Shown here one piece after another: positions 1-8,591 of a stretch of DNA of 39,202 nt (the stretch's first letter is position 1; each line of letters begins with the position of its first letter). A program made the translations under genes and the position numbers. The stretch is from contig JAFVHP010000017.1 in assembly GCA_017474455.1 (NCBI GenBank), positions 1-39,202 of the forward strand, read 5' to 3'. This DNA is from Lachnospiraceae bacterium (GTDB taxonomy: Bacteria; Bacillota; Clostridia; Lachnospirales; Lachnospiraceae). The notes beneath the pieces are model-generated. The model was not told the origin of the DNA, searched no databases, and saw only the letters and a list, made by a program, of their open reading frames with translations.

Positions 1-1425
1 CCTCTTTGATCCGGTGGCCCTGTTCAGCGTGCGGCTGGCTGTTTTGGGACCGCGCCCGCCGATCATGGCGACAACATAGCCGGTACTCTGGTCTTCGACA
101 GTGAGAGAGATCTGCGGCTGCGGAACGAGGTTTTTATACTCGGCGATAACGGTATCGCCCGGTTCCATGACTTCGTTCTTATACTGCTCGATCTTTGCGT
201 CAGCTTCTTCTTCGGAATCAAAATACAAGGTGAACAGAGGGTCCTGCTCCTTGAAATGAGTCTCGAACATGGCAGTTGAAAAATGCTGCATGGACTCATC
301 GCTTTTCTGGATGCTCAGCTGGTAGGTGAGCAGATACTGGACGTAGGAAGGATAGCTGGCCGGATCGCTGCATACTTCATCACAGATCCGCTGTATAGTG
401 GAGTTCTGTGTCGAATAGATATTGAGGCCGCCGCTGTAGAGAAGGGTATAAGCCTGTGTCTCCGTGTACCCGGCTTCCATCAGGTCAGAAAGGACCTGCT
501 CGGTGAGCGCATCGATAAAGTAAGTATTGATCTGCTCGTCGCTGGTATTGATATCAACGGTCTGGATACGGGTATAGACATTATCGGCCATAGCTTCATC
601 ATATTCCGGCTGAGTTATGAAACCGCATTTGAGCATATGGTCAAGGACGCTTTCACGGCGCCCCTCATTATTATCCGGGTACTCGATCGGGTCATAGGCT
701 GAAGGATTCTGTGTTATTCCCGCTATGACCGCGCATTCGGACAGATTCAGATCCGAGACGGGCTTGCCGAAGTACCGCAATGACGCAGCCTGGACACCCA
801 GCGTATTGTGCCCGAGGTTGATGGTATTCATATAGTTGACCAGGATGTCCTCCTTGGACATATTCTTTTCCAGCTCTACGGCCAGATACTGTTCCTGGAT
901 CTTACGGCGTATGCTCTCGGTGAAGCTCTCGCTTGTCCAGCTGGTGAAAACGTTGTTTTTCAAAAGCTGCTGGGTGATCGTACTTGCACCTTCAGAGAAA
1001 TGACCGGTCGTCAGGCCTTTTATGCCGGCACGGATAATACCGTAGATGTCGATGCCCGAGTGAGAATAATAACGTTCATCCTCTATGGCGACAAAAGCAT
1101 CTTTCAGATTCTGCGGGATCATATCGCCGGTGACCGGGATACGGTTGGAGTCGGTCGAGACCAGCTTGGCGATCTGTCTTCCGTCGGAATCATATACAAA
1201 GGTGGAAAATCCGGTGGGAGTGACGTTGATGTTTCCAATATCGGGCGCCGAATCTATAACGCCCTTAAAGGCTCCGTATGCAAGGCACAGTCCCATGCAC
1301 ACGGCACCGCAGGCTACGATGATGATCAGGTGCAGCAGGATAAGGGAGATCTTTTTGAACGGACGTTCGGCTCCCCGGCGCATATTATAACGGATCCTTC
1401 GGATATCATTCTTTCCAAAACGCAA
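1..1425 (-). CDS. class A penicillin-binding protein (PBP1A-like), N-terminal 475 residues, cut by left window edge
   Basis: Bifunctional peptidoglycan glycosyltransferase/transpeptidase that polymerises lipid II and cross-links stem peptides outside the membrane. Translating the minus strand gives a cytoplasmic basic N-terminus, one membrane anchor at about residues 26-52, then the GT51 glycosyltransferase domain. Its motifs are EDERYYSHSG at 115-124 (catalytic Glu115), GASTITQQLLKN at 146-157, and RKIQEQYLAVELEKN followed by LVNYMN. The start of the transpeptidase domain (MIGGRG, then TLNRAT) is reached just before the edge, so the active-site SxxK and later motifs lie outside the window. 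I chose the TTG at 1425 because AGGAGG sits nine bases upstream; an in-frame ATG at 1383 with a weaker AAGGA is possible and would remove 14 residues. It is divergent from yigZ. The class A assignment is firm; the exact paralogue is not determined. Confidence 0.93.
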   Translation of the reverse strand, partial: MRFGKNDIRRIRYNMRRGAERPFKKISLILLHLIIIVACGAVCMGLCLAYGAFKGVIDSAPDIGNINVTPTGFSTFVYDSDGRQIAKLVSTDSNRIPVTGDMIPQNLKDAFVAIEDERYYSHSGIDIYGIIRAGIKGLTTGHFSEGASTITQQLLKNNVFTSWTSESFTESIRRKIQEQYLAVELEKNMSKEDILVNYMNTINLGHNTLGVQAASLRYFGKPVSDLNLSECAVIAGITQNPSAYDPIEYPDNNEGRRESVLDHMLKCGFITQPEYDEAMADNVYTRIQTVDINTSDEQINTYFIDALTEQVLSDLMEAGYTETQAYTLLYSGGLNIYSTQNSTIQRICDEVCSDPASYPSYVQYLLTYQLSIQKSDESMQHFSTAMFETHFKEQDPLFTLYFDSEEEADAKIEQYKNEVMEPGDTVIAEYKNLVPQPQISLTVEDQSTGYVVAMIGGRGPKTASRTLNRATGSKR

Positions 1426-1458
1426 GAAAAGTTGCCTCCTTTTACGTATTTGGATAAA

Positions 1459-1488
1459 ATTATACCATATTGGTTGATCTAATGAAAA
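1459..1488 (-). promoter_or_regulatory. probable sigma-A promoter for the penicillin-binding protein gene
   Basis: On the minus strand a perfect TATAAT (+ strand 1459-1464) lies about 20 bases before the AGGAGG of the PBP gene. An imperfect -35, TTTTCA (1483-1488, four of six matches), is 18 bases further upstream. The -10 is convincing and the -35 is weak. It overlaps the space before yigZ, for which I see no clear promoter of its own. Confidence 0.5.
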
Positions 1489-1507
1489 CATGCCCGGAGG
1501 AAGGCAA

Positions 1508-2140
1508 ATGCGGTATTATACGCTGCTCGGAGAAGGACACAGTGAAGTGGTCGACCGTAAATCACGTTTTCTCGGTGCGGCTTTTCCTGTTTCATCCCAG
1601 GAAAGAGCCCAGGAGATCATTCGTGATATCCGGCAGGAACACTATAAAGCAAGGCATAACACGTATGCTATGATCATCGGGGAAGACGGCATGCTGACAA
1701 GGTCCAGCGACGACGGTGAACCGTCGGGAACCGCCGGGGCACCCATGCTGCAGGTGCTGGACGGTGCCGGGCTTAAGAACGCGCTTGTAGTAGTGACCCG
1801 GTACTTTGGCGGGACCCTGCTCGGGACCGGCGGGCTGATCCGCGCGTATACGCAGGCGGCGAAGGAAGCGGTTGATGATGCCGGTATAGGTGTCATGACG
1901 CTTCACAGCTGTTTTAAGGCAGTTATTTCCTACCAGGTCCTGGACAAAGTGTTATATTATGTAAAGCAGCAGGGGCTTTCAGAACCGGAAGCCGTGTACG
2001 GCAGCGATGTGGAGCTTACTTTCAGCGTAGAGGCCGGTATGGAAGACAGTGTTAAGAATGCGCTGGTGCAGATGAGTTCGGGAACGGTCGTGTTCGATGA
2101 ACTGCCTCCCCGATATGAAGCTTCAAGGCTTTTGGGGTAA
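1508..2140 (+). CDS. yigZ: YigZ/IMPACT family protein
   Basis: Member of the YigZ (UPF0029, IMPACT-like) family, found in most bacteria. The eukaryotic relative IMPACT modulates the GCN2 kinase; the bacterial role is not settled. The 210-residue product has the usual two-domain layout. The N-terminal domain carries KSRFLG near residue 20, HYKARHNTYAMI, and SDDGEPSGTAGAPML, the family signature, followed by VVVTRYFGGTLLGTGGL. The smaller C-terminal ferredoxin-like domain includes the YQVLDKVLYYVKQ region. A longer frame opens at ATG 1490, but GGAGGAAGG at 1496-1504 lies inside that extension and is well placed for ATG 1508, so 1508 is preferred. mgtE follows 36 bases later on the same strand, so the two may be cotranscribed. 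Confidence 0.9.
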   Translation: MRYYTLLGEGHSEVVDRKSRFLGAAFPVSSQERAQEIIRDIRQEHYKARHNTYAMIIGEDGMLTRSSDDGEPSGTAGAPMLQVLDGAGLKNALVVVTRYFGGTLLGTGGLIRAYTQAAKEAVDDAGIGVMTLHSCFKAVISYQVLDKVLYYVKQQGLSEPEAVYGSDVELTFSVEAGMEDSVKNALVQMSSGTVVFDELPPRYEASRLLG

Positions 2141-2176
2141 GCACAGACGGGATGCAGATACAGTGAGGATTCAGAT

Positions 2177-3544
2177 ATGACTAACGTGGAAAACGAAGAG
2201 GTCCTGGCAGAACAACTTGAAGAACTGCTGAACGCGAAGCAGTATACGAAGATCAGGCAGATGGCGGAAGATATGAATACCGTCGATCTGGCGGCGCTCA
2301 TGGATGAGATGGAGAATGAAGCTTCCTTAAGGATCTTCAGGATCCTGCCGAAGAACATGGCTGCCGATGTCTTCGCGAATCTTGAGATAGAAGACCAGCA
2401 GTATATCATCCAGTCGCTGACTGATAAAGAAGCTTCCGCTATCATTGAAAACCTGATGGCAGACGATGCGGCAGACCTTCTGGAAGAAATGCCTGCCAAT
2501 GTGGTCAAAAGGCTCCTTTCCAACGCAAGCCCCGAGACAAGGGCAGATATCAACCATCTGCTCAGGTATCCGGAAGATTCGGCCGGATCGATCATGACGG
2601 TCGAATATGTCGATCTGAAGGAAAACATGACAGTCGCGGACGCGATCACCAGGATCCGGAGGATCGGACTGGATAAGGAAACAGTCAACATATGCTATGT
2701 CGTGGATTCCCAGCGGATACTGAAAGGTACGGTAGCCCTGCGGTTCCTGATCATGATGCCCGAAGATGCGGTGATCGGGGATTTCATGAATGACAACGTG
2801 ATCTCCATACGGACACTGACCGACCAGGAAGAAGCGGCCAGAATGTTCCAGAAATACGACTTCACAGCCATGCCGGTCGTGGATAACGAGGACCGGATGG
2901 TCGGCATCATAACCATCGACGACGTCATGGATATCATGGAAGAAGAGGCCACCGAAGATATCGAAAAGATGGCGGCTATTTTACCTACAGACAAGCCTTA
3001 TTACAGGGTGGGCGTGTTTGAGACGTACAGAAAGCGTATGCCGTGGCTGCTCTTCCTGATGATATCGGCGACCTTTACCGGTGCGATCATTTCCCGGTAT
3101 ACGAATGCCCTGGCGGCATATGTCATACTGACCAGGTTCATTCCGATGCTGATGGATACGGGCGGTAATGCAGGTTCCCAGGCGTCGGTGTCCATAATCC
3201 GTGGTCTGTCGCTTAATGAGATCGAATTTTCGGATATCGGGTCAACGATATGGAAGGAGATAAGAGTCGCCGGCCTCTGCGGACTGACGCTGGGAGCTGT
3301 CAATTTTGTCAAGCTCATGGTGCTGGACCGCGTTCAGCTGAATATAGCTCTGATCGTATGCGTGACCCTTATCCTTGTCGTTATGTTTGCCAAACTGATC
3401 GGATGCACGCTTCCCATGCTGGCATCGAAGATAGGCTTTGACCCTGCTGTCATGGCCAGCCCGCTGATCACTACGATCGTGGACGCGATCTCCCTGACGA
3501 TCTACTTTATGATGGCGACAAATCTGCTCGGCATCTCGGTATAG
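2177..3544 (+). CDS. mgtE: magnesium channel/transporter MgtE
   Basis: Inner-membrane Mg2+ channel gated by intracellular magnesium. The 455 residues match the family in length and order: an N-terminal superhelical acidic domain (about 1-130, with AADLLEEMP repeats), a pair of CBS domains (about 135-255, including GIITIDDVMDIMEEE), a plug helix, then five membrane segments from about residue 280 on. The signature DTGGNAGSQAS lies at about 327-337, and TTIVDAISL, which holds the pore-lining Asp of the family, is in the last segment. A GAGG motif nine bases before the ATG fits the start. It is the second gene after yigZ and ends at a palindromic terminator shared with the convergent typA. I see no M-box riboswitch in the 36-base gap upstream. 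Confidence 0.96.
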   Translation: MTNVENEEVLAEQLEELLNAKQYTKIRQMAEDMNTVDLAALMDEMENEASLRIFRILPKNMAADVFANLEIEDQQYIIQSLTDKEASAIIENLMADDAADLLEEMPANVVKRLLSNASPETRADINHLLRYPEDSAGSIMTVEYVDLKENMTVADAITRIRRIGLDKETVNICYVVDSQRILKGTVALRFLIMMPEDAVIGDFMNDNVISIRTLTDQEEAARMFQKYDFTAMPVVDNEDRMVGIITIDDVMDIMEEEATEDIEKMAAILPTDKPYYRVGVFETYRKRMPWLLFLMISATFTGAIISRYTNALAAYVILTRFIPMLMDTGGNAGSQASVSIIRGLSLNEIEFSDIGSTIWKEIRVAGLCGLTLGAVNFVKLMVLDRVQLNIALIVCVTLILVVMFAKLIGCTLPMLASKIGFDPAVMASPLITTIVDAISLTIYFMMATNLLGISV

Positions 3545-3600
3545 AAACACATAAAGAAGCTGTGATGCGGATCATTTCAACCGGACCGCGAAATCACGAT

Positions 3601-3632
3601 AAAAAAACCAGTGCCCGGGCACTGGTTTTTTT
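3601..3632. terminator. palindromic bidirectional terminator between mgtE and typA
   Basis: A perfect inverted repeat: seven A, then CCAGTGCCC directly abutting GGGCACTGG, then seven T. Both strands therefore read as a GC stem followed by a U tract, which suits termination of the convergent mgtE and typA transcripts. The two arms have no spacer, so the loop must form from the central CCGG or a few opened pairs. It lies 57 bases after mgtE and 3 bases after the typA stop. Confidence 0.9.
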
Positions 3633-3634
3633 GT

Positions 3635-5482
3635 TTATTGGCTATTTTTATTGATCTGGGATCTTTTCCTCAGCCGGGGATCGAGGATCTTTTTCCTTAA
3701 CCGCAGGGATTTCGGTGTAACTTCCAACAGTTCGTCCGTATCCACATATTCGATCGCCTGTTCAAGAGAGAAGATCCGAGGCGGTACGAGCCGCAGGGCT
3801 TCATCAGCTGAAGAAGAACGGGTATTCGTCAGATGTTTTGTCTTGCAGACATTGACTTCGATATCCTCGCTCTTGGCGCTGGCGCCGACGATCATGCCCT
3901 GGTAAACTTCATCGCCCGGACGGATGAACATGGCACCTCGCTCCTGGGCATTGAAAATACCGTATGCAACGGCAACACCGCTCTCATATGCGATGAGCGA
4001 ACCCTGCGTCCGGTATGAAATGTCTCCTTTATAAGGGGCATATTCGAGGAAGACTGTATTCATGATACCGTTGCCTTTTGTGTCCGTCAGAAAATCACCG
4101 CGGTAGCCGATCAGGCCTCTTGAAGGAATAACGAACTCCAGACGGGAATAATTGCCGTCCCTGGAAGTCATATTCACGAGCTCCGCTTTCCTCTCGCCCA
4201 GTTTCTGGATAACAGTACCGGCGTATTCCTCAGGCACATCGACCATACAGCTCTCCATCGGTTCGAGCTTTTTGCCGTTTTCATCCTGTTTGTATATGAC
4301 TTCGGCCTTGCTGACCGCAAATTCATATCCTTCCCTGCGCATCGTTTCGATCAGGACGGACAGATGCAGTTCGCCGCGGCCGGAGACCTTGAAGGCTTCA
4401 GTGGTATCCGTATCTTCCACACGGAGAGAAACGTCTGTGTTGAGCTCACGGTAAAGCCTGTCGCGAAGATGCCGGCTGGTGACCCATTTGCCTTCTCTGC
4501 CGGCAAGGGGAGAGTCGTTGACGGAAAATGTCATTGATATCGTCGGCTCTGAGATCTTCTGGAACGGGATGGCTTCCGGCGAAAGAGGGTCGCAGATCGT
4601 ATCCCCGATATGCAGGTCGTCGATCCCGGAAATGGCCACGATCTCACCTGCATGCGCGCTTTTTACTTCCTTGCGTGAAAGGCCTTCAAACTGATAGAGT
4701 TTGCTGATCTTCACCATCCTTTTCTGGCCGGGGTCATGATGGTTGACGATGCATACTTCGCCGCCGACATTCAGGATGCCGTTCTCGATCTTACCTATGC
4801 CGATCCTGCCGACATATTCGTTATAGTCGATCGTTGAGACCAGCATCTGGAGCGGTGCTTCCTCATCCCCCGAAGGAGCCGGGATCGAGGAAATGATCGT
4901 ATCAAAAAGGGGACGCATGGTCGCACCCGGGCTGCCAAGGTCCAGGGTGGCAACGCCTGTCTTTGCACACGTGAAAACACAGGGCGAATCCAGCTGGTCA
5001 TCGTTTGCGCCAAGATCCAGGAACAGTTCCAGCACTTCATCGAACACCAGGGAGGGCCTGGCACCGGGCCGGTCTATCTTGTTTACGCAGATAACGAAGG
5101 GAAGTCCGAGCTCCATGGCTTTGCTGGTAACAAACCTGGTCTGGGGCATAGGGCCTTCAAAGGCGTCGACTACAAGGATGACACCGTCGACCATCTTCAA
5201 TACGCGCTCGACCTCGCCGCCGAAATCGGCATGTCCGGGCGTGTCGATGATATTGATCTTATATCCGTTGTAATTGACTGCCGTATTCTTGGACAGGATC
5301 GTAATACCGCGTTCGCGCTCTATATCGCCAGAATCCATGACTCTGTCCGCGACAGCCTGGTTTTCCCTGAAGATGCCGCTCTGGCGCAGGAGGCCGTCCA
5401 CGAGTGTTGTCTTGCCGTGGTCGACATGGGCGATGATCGCGACATTGCGGATCTTATCCATTGGCATTGACTGATTATCCAT
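3635..5482 (-). CDS. typA: ribosome-associated GTPase TypA/BipA
   Basis: Translation-factor-like GTPase that binds the ribosome at the EF-G site and is linked to 50S assembly and stress or cold growth. The 615 residues show the full family set: G1 AHVDHGKT at 18-25, the switch region [16 protein letters not shown]3 DTPGHADF from residue 80, and G4 [10 protein letters not shown] from 134. A domain II follows, then the TypA-specific C-terminal part ([33 protein letters not shown]). The start at 5482 has AAAGGA a few bases upstream; in-frame Met6 and Met8 are alternatives. The gene stands alone between a shared terminator with mgtE and its own promoter, divergent from pyrH. Confidence 0.97.
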   Translation of the reverse strand: MDNQSMPMDKIRNVAIIAHVDHGKTTLVDGLLRQSGIFRENQAVADRVMDSGDIERERGITILSKNTAVNYNGYKINIIDTPGHADFGGEVERVLKMVDGVILVVDAFEGPMPQTRFVTSKAMELGLPFVICVNKIDRPGARPSLVFDEVLELFLDLGANDDQLDSPCVFTCAKTGVATLDLGSPGATMRPLFDTIISSIPAPSGDEEAPLQMLVSTIDYNEYVGRIGIGKIENGILNVGGEVCIVNHHDPGQKRMVKISKLYQFEGLSRKEVKSAHAGEIVAISGIDDLHIGDTICDPLSPEAIPFQKISEPTISMTFSVNDSPLAGREGKWVTSRHLRDRLYRELNTDVSLRVEDTDTTEAFKVSGRGELHLSVLIETMRREGYEFAVSKAEVIYKQDENGKKLEPMESCMVDVPEEYAGTVIQKLGERKAELVNMTSRDGNYSRLEFVIPSRGLIGYRGDFLTDTKGNGIMNTVFLEYAPYKGDISYRTQGSLIAYESGVAVAYGIFNAQERGAMFIRPGDEVYQGMIVGASAKSEDIEVNVCKTKHLTNTRSSSADEALRLVPPRIFSLEQAIEYVDTDELLEVTPKSLRLRKKILDPRLRKRSQINKNSQ

Positions 5483-5573
5483 TAACCGATCCTTTCATAT
5501 ATTAAATAAACGATGTGTGATCCCAGATCCGGTATAAACGATTCCGAAGCCGCTTTTTCAACAGCCGCATAGC

Positions 5574-5603
5574 ATTATAGCATCAAGAAAAGCACAAGGA
5601 CAA
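5574..5603 (-). promoter_or_regulatory. probable sigma-A promoter for typA
   Basis: Reading the minus strand, TTGTCC (+ strand 5598-5603) is followed after 18 bases by a perfect TATAAT (5574-5579). Transcription would start near 5566, leaving a leader of about 85 bases before the typA ATG at 5482. Confidence 0.6.
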
Positions 5604-5639
5604 CATATTTGGAATCTATACACAGCATGCCGGAAATTA

Positions 5640-5648
5640 TGTTAGAAT
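5640..5648 (+). promoter_or_regulatory. possible extended -10 promoter for the pyrH operon
   Basis: The string TGT followed by TAGAAT matches an extended -10 element (TGn plus TATAAT with one mismatch). I find no good -35; TATACA at 5617-5622 is 20 bases away. The 5483-5708 gap must hold the promoter of the long downstream block, and this is the best candidate in it. Confidence 0.35.
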
Positions 5649-5708
5649 TGATGATGACTGACGGTGCGGGCCAGGACGAGGGTACCGGCCGTGTTGCGGA
5701 GGGAATGT

Positions 5709-6419
5709 ATGTCAAAGGAAAAAAGCAGGATCATCTTAAAACTGAGCGGCGAAGCACTTGCGGGAACAGGCGGACGCGGGTTTGATATCGAGATATGCAG
5801 GAAGGTTGCAGTACAGGTCAAAACGCTGGTGGAATCAGGCTTTGAGATCGGCATTGTCATCGGCGGCGGCAATTTCTGGCGCGGCCGTACAGGCAATGAG
5901 ATCGACAGGACCAAATCCGACCAGATCGGGATGCTCGCCACTGTCATGAACTGCATATATGTATCCGAAATATTCAGGGGCGAAGGGCTGATGACGAACG
6001 TACTGACGCCGTTTGAATGCGGATCCTTTACCAAGCTGTTCTCAAAAGACAGGGCTAATAAGTATTTTGCCAGAAATATGGTAGTATTCTTTGCCGGCGG
6101 GACCGGCCATCCTTATTTCTCCACGGATACGGGTGTGGTGCTGCGCGCTGTGGAAATGGATGCGGATATGATCCTCCTGGCAAAAAATATCGACGGCGTA
6201 TACGACAAAGACCCGGCGCTGTATCCGGATGCTGTCCGTTTCGATGTGATCTCCATGGACGAGATGGCGGCACGGGGACTGCAGGCAGTGGATATGACAG
6301 CTACGATACTCGCCAGGGAAAACCATATGCCGATGCGTATTTTCGCGCTGAGCGATGAAGACGGTATCGTGAAGGCGGCAAGAGGTGATTTCAAAGGTAC
6401 GACAGTAACTGTCGGGTGA
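5709..6419 (+). CDS. pyrH: UMP kinase
   Basis: Phosphorylates UMP to UDP with ATP, in the cytoplasm, as a hexamer of the amino-acid-kinase fold. The product is 236 residues, normal for bacterial PyrH. Visible motifs are KLSGEAL near residue 11, the glycine loop GGGNFWRG, NCIYVSEIF, the FFAGGTGHPYFSTDT nucleotide-binding segment, and KNIDGVYDKDP. The frame continues upstream to a GTG at 5664, but GGAGGG at 5698-5703 is correctly spaced for ATG 5709, so the shorter start is chosen. It opens the pyrH-frr-uppS-cdsA-dxr-rseP-ispG-polC run. In many Firmicutes rpsB and tsf precede pyrH; here typA is divergent instead. Confidence 0.97.
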   Translation: MSKEKSRIILKLSGEALAGTGGRGFDIEICRKVAVQVKTLVESGFEIGIVIGGGNFWRGRTGNEIDRTKSDQIGMLATVMNCIYVSEIFRGEGLMTNVLTPFECGSFTKLFSKDRANKYFARNMVVFFAGGTGHPYFSTDTGVVLRAVEMDADMILLAKNIDGVYDKDPALYPDAVRFDVISMDEMAARGLQAVDMTATILARENHMPMRIFALSDEDGIVKAARGDFKGTTVTVG

Positions 6420-6460
6420 TCAGTTCACATAGTATTCATGCAGTAAAGGGGGGATTCCAA

Positions 6461-7021
6461 GTGGCAACAAGTGAAAGAGTTAAACCTTATGAAGAAAAGA
6501 TGGAAAAGGCAATAGACTTTCTTGCCAGTGACCTGCAGACGATCCGTGCCGGACGTGCCAACCCGCATGTCCTTGATAAGATCCGTGTCGATTATTACGG
6601 CACTCCTACACCGATTCAGCAGCTTTCCAATATTTCGATCCCTGAGGCGAGAATGATCCAGATCGCCCCCTGGGACAAACAGGCACTGAAAGCGATCGAA
6701 AGGGCGATCCTTGCATCGGATCTGGGCATCACGCCCTCCAATGACGGCTCGAACTTAAGGCTTGTATTCCCCGAACTGACAGAGGAAAGACGTAAGGAAC
6801 TGTCAAAAGACGTACAGAAGCGCGGGGAAAACGTCAAGGTCACAGTCCGCAACGCAAGGCGCGACGGTAATGAAGAGTTCAAGAAGCTGCGCAAAGACAG
6901 TACTATTTCCGAGGATGACGAGAAGGATTTTGCAGATGAACTGCAGAAACTGACCGATAAATACGTTAAAAAGATCGACGAAATGGTCGAAGAAAAGAAA
7001 AAGGAAATCATGACGGTCTGA
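6461..7021 (+). CDS. frr: ribosome recycling factor
   Basis: Splits post-termination ribosomes together with EF-G. The 186 residues match the family length and show ERVKPYEEKMEKAI at the start, the hallmark LQTIRAGRANPHVLDKIRVDYYGT, PIQQLSNISIPEARMI and PWDK, SNDGSNLRLVFPELTEERRKEL, and the long C-terminal helix. The start is GTG 6461, after AGGGGGG at 6447-6453; an upstream ATG at 6416 has no ribosome site and would add 15 residues not seen in the family. It begins 41 bases after pyrH. Its TGA shares one base with the ATG of uppS, which suggests coupled translation. Confidence 0.97.
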   Translation: MATSERVKPYEEKMEKAIDFLASDLQTIRAGRANPHVLDKIRVDYYGTPTPIQQLSNISIPEARMIQIAPWDKQALKAIERAILASDLGITPSNDGSNLRLVFPELTEERRKELSKDVQKRGENVKVTVRNARRDGNEEFKKLRKDSTISEDDEKDFADELQKLTDKYVKKIDEMVEEKKKEIMTV

Positions 7022-7752
7022 TGAAAAAAAAGATACCTCAGCACGTAGCGATCATTATGGACGGTAATGGCCGCTGGGCCAGGCAGAGAGGTCTGCCGAG
7101 GACCAGCGGCCATAAAAAAGGAGCGGAAGTAGTAGAGCAGATCCTTGAAGATGCGGATGATATAGGGATCCGGTATCTGACGGTCTATGCCTTCTCCACG
7201 GAGAACTGGCTGCGGCCGGTCATGGAAGTAAGCGCTCTGATGAACCTTCTGCGTCTTTATATGAAATCGGCAAAGTCCAAGTGTATGAAGAACAACGTCC
7301 GGGTCCGGGTCATCGGGGACAGGACTAAGCTGGATGCCGATCTTGTCAGCTCGATCGAACAGCTGGAAAAGGATACTGCATCCAATACCGGAATGCATTT
7401 CCAGATCGCGATCAATTACGGGGGAAGGGACGAACTTATCCGTGCCTTCAGGAAGCTGATGCCCGCGGTACGCGACGGCAGCATCAATGAAGAAAACATT
7501 GACGAAGCTGTGATCTGCAGCGCCCTGGATACAGCAGGGCTCCCTGATCCGGACCTTATGATCCGGACCTGCGGAGAGCAGAGGACTTCCAATTTCCTGA
7601 TGTGGCAGAGTGCGTATACGGAACTGTATTTTACGGATATTGCATGGCCTGATTTCAACAAAGAGGAGCTGCTTAAAGCGGTAGAGGCTTACGGCAGCAG
7701 AGAAAGACGTTACGGCGGTCTGACTGAGGAGAACGGGGAGGCATCGGAGTGA
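7021..7752 (+). CDS. uppS: undecaprenyl diphosphate synthase
   Basis: cis-Prenyltransferase that extends farnesyl diphosphate with isopentenyl diphosphate to C55 undecaprenyl diphosphate, the lipid carrier for peptidoglycan. The 243-residue product has the first conserved block IIMDGNGRWARQRG with catalytic Asp14, GHKKGAE, YAFSTENW, the RVIGD block, INYGGRDE, and PDLMIRTCGEQRTSNFLMWQ followed by ELYFTDIAWPDF. The usual Firmicutes RTSGEQR appears as RTCGEQR, a conservative change beside the substrate-binding Arg. The gene overlaps frr by one base and cdsA by four, so it sits inside a coupled string. Confidence 0.97.
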   Translation: MKKKIPQHVAIIMDGNGRWARQRGLPRTSGHKKGAEVVEQILEDADDIGIRYLTVYAFSTENWLRPVMEVSALMNLLRLYMKSAKSKCMKNNVRVRVIGDRTKLDADLVSSIEQLEKDTASNTGMHFQIAINYGGRDELIRAFRKLMPAVRDGSINEENIDEAVICSALDTAGLPDPDLMIRTCGEQRTSNFLMWQSAYTELYFTDIAWPDFNKEELLKAVEAYGSRERRYGGLTEENGEASE

Positions 7753-8579
7753 AGACCCGCGTGATCAGCGGCGCTGTCATAGCGCTGTTAATAGTGTTTA
7801 CCGGATATGTCGGAAGTTATCCTCTTCTGGCATTTCTGTTTATTTGCTCGGTTATCGCGTTCTATGAGATGTTCAGGGCACTCGGCGGACTTAAGGAAGA
7901 CAGGAAAATTTCCTTTCCGGTCGCTGCAGGGACAGCAGCTGTCTGTGTTTATTACCTTTGTCTCGGATCTGCGGGAAACATTCTTAAGGCAGACAGGGTC
8001 TTCGGCTATGTCCTGATCGTATATGTGATCGCCCTGATGCTGTACGGGGTCATTCGTTTTCCCGCTTTTGACGATAAGGAAGTTACAGGTGCGGTATTTT
8101 CCTTTATCTATATCCCGTACTTTATTTCTTTTGCCTACAGGGCGAGGATGCTGACACACGGGATCTACATATTTGCGCTTATATTTATCAGTTCCTGGAT
8201 CTGCGACACATCTGCCTATTTTGCCGGAAGAGCATTCGGCAGGCATAAACTTGCGCCGCAGCTGAGCCCGAAGAAGACAGTGGAAGGTTCCATCGGCGGG
8301 ATCATCGGCGCTGCAGCCGGCAGTTTTATTGCCGCACTGATCCTTTACCTCGTTCACGGGGAAAACCATATGCTGCTGTTCACGCTGGCGGGCGCTGCAG
8401 GGAGTATGATCAGCCAGGCAGGTGATCTGGCCGCTTCGGCCATAAAACGCGTCAGGGGCATAAAGGATTACGGCAATGTGATCCCGGGCCATGGAGGGAT
8501 GATGGACAGGTTTGATTCGGTGATCTTTACCGCGCCTGTCATTTACCTGATCTGCAGTTTGTTTATGGGGATCGATTAA
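7749..8579 (+). CDS. cdsA: phosphatidate cytidylyltransferase (CDP-diacylglycerol synthase)
   Basis: Integral membrane enzyme that makes CDP-diacylglycerol from phosphatidate and CTP, the branch point of phospholipid synthesis. The 276 residues are strongly hydrophobic with about eight predicted membrane segments. They carry the family signature near the C-terminus, AIKRVRGIKDYGNVIPGHGG, followed by MMDRFDS, and the earlier GRHKLAPQLSPKKTVEGSIGG block. The start is a GTG at 7749 whose last bases form the TGA of uppS (GTGA overlap). dxr follows 12 bases after the stop. Confidence 0.96.
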   Translation: MKTRVISGAVIALLIVFTGYVGSYPLLAFLFICSVIAFYEMFRALGGLKEDRKISFPVAAGTAAVCVYYLCLGSAGNILKADRVFGYVLIVYVIALMLYGVIRFPAFDDKEVTGAVFSFIYIPYFISFAYRARMLTHGIYIFALIFISSWICDTSAYFAGRAFGRHKLAPQLSPKKTVEGSIGGIIGAAAGSFIAALILYLVHGENHMLLFTLAGAAGSMISQAGDLAASAIKRVRGIKDYGNVIPGHGGMMDRFDSVIFTAPVIYLICSLFMGID

Positions 8580-8591
8580 GGATATCTGAGT

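Noticed and set aside
808-1482. 224-residue plus-strand frame opposite the penicillin-binding protein
   Set aside because: The minus strand encodes clear GT51 motifs throughout; the plus-strand product has no recognisable domain.
2141-2176. A magnesium riboswitch before mgtE
   Set aside because: Only 36 bases separate yigZ and mgtE, far too short for an M-box (about 150 bases), and no terminator or conserved core is seen.
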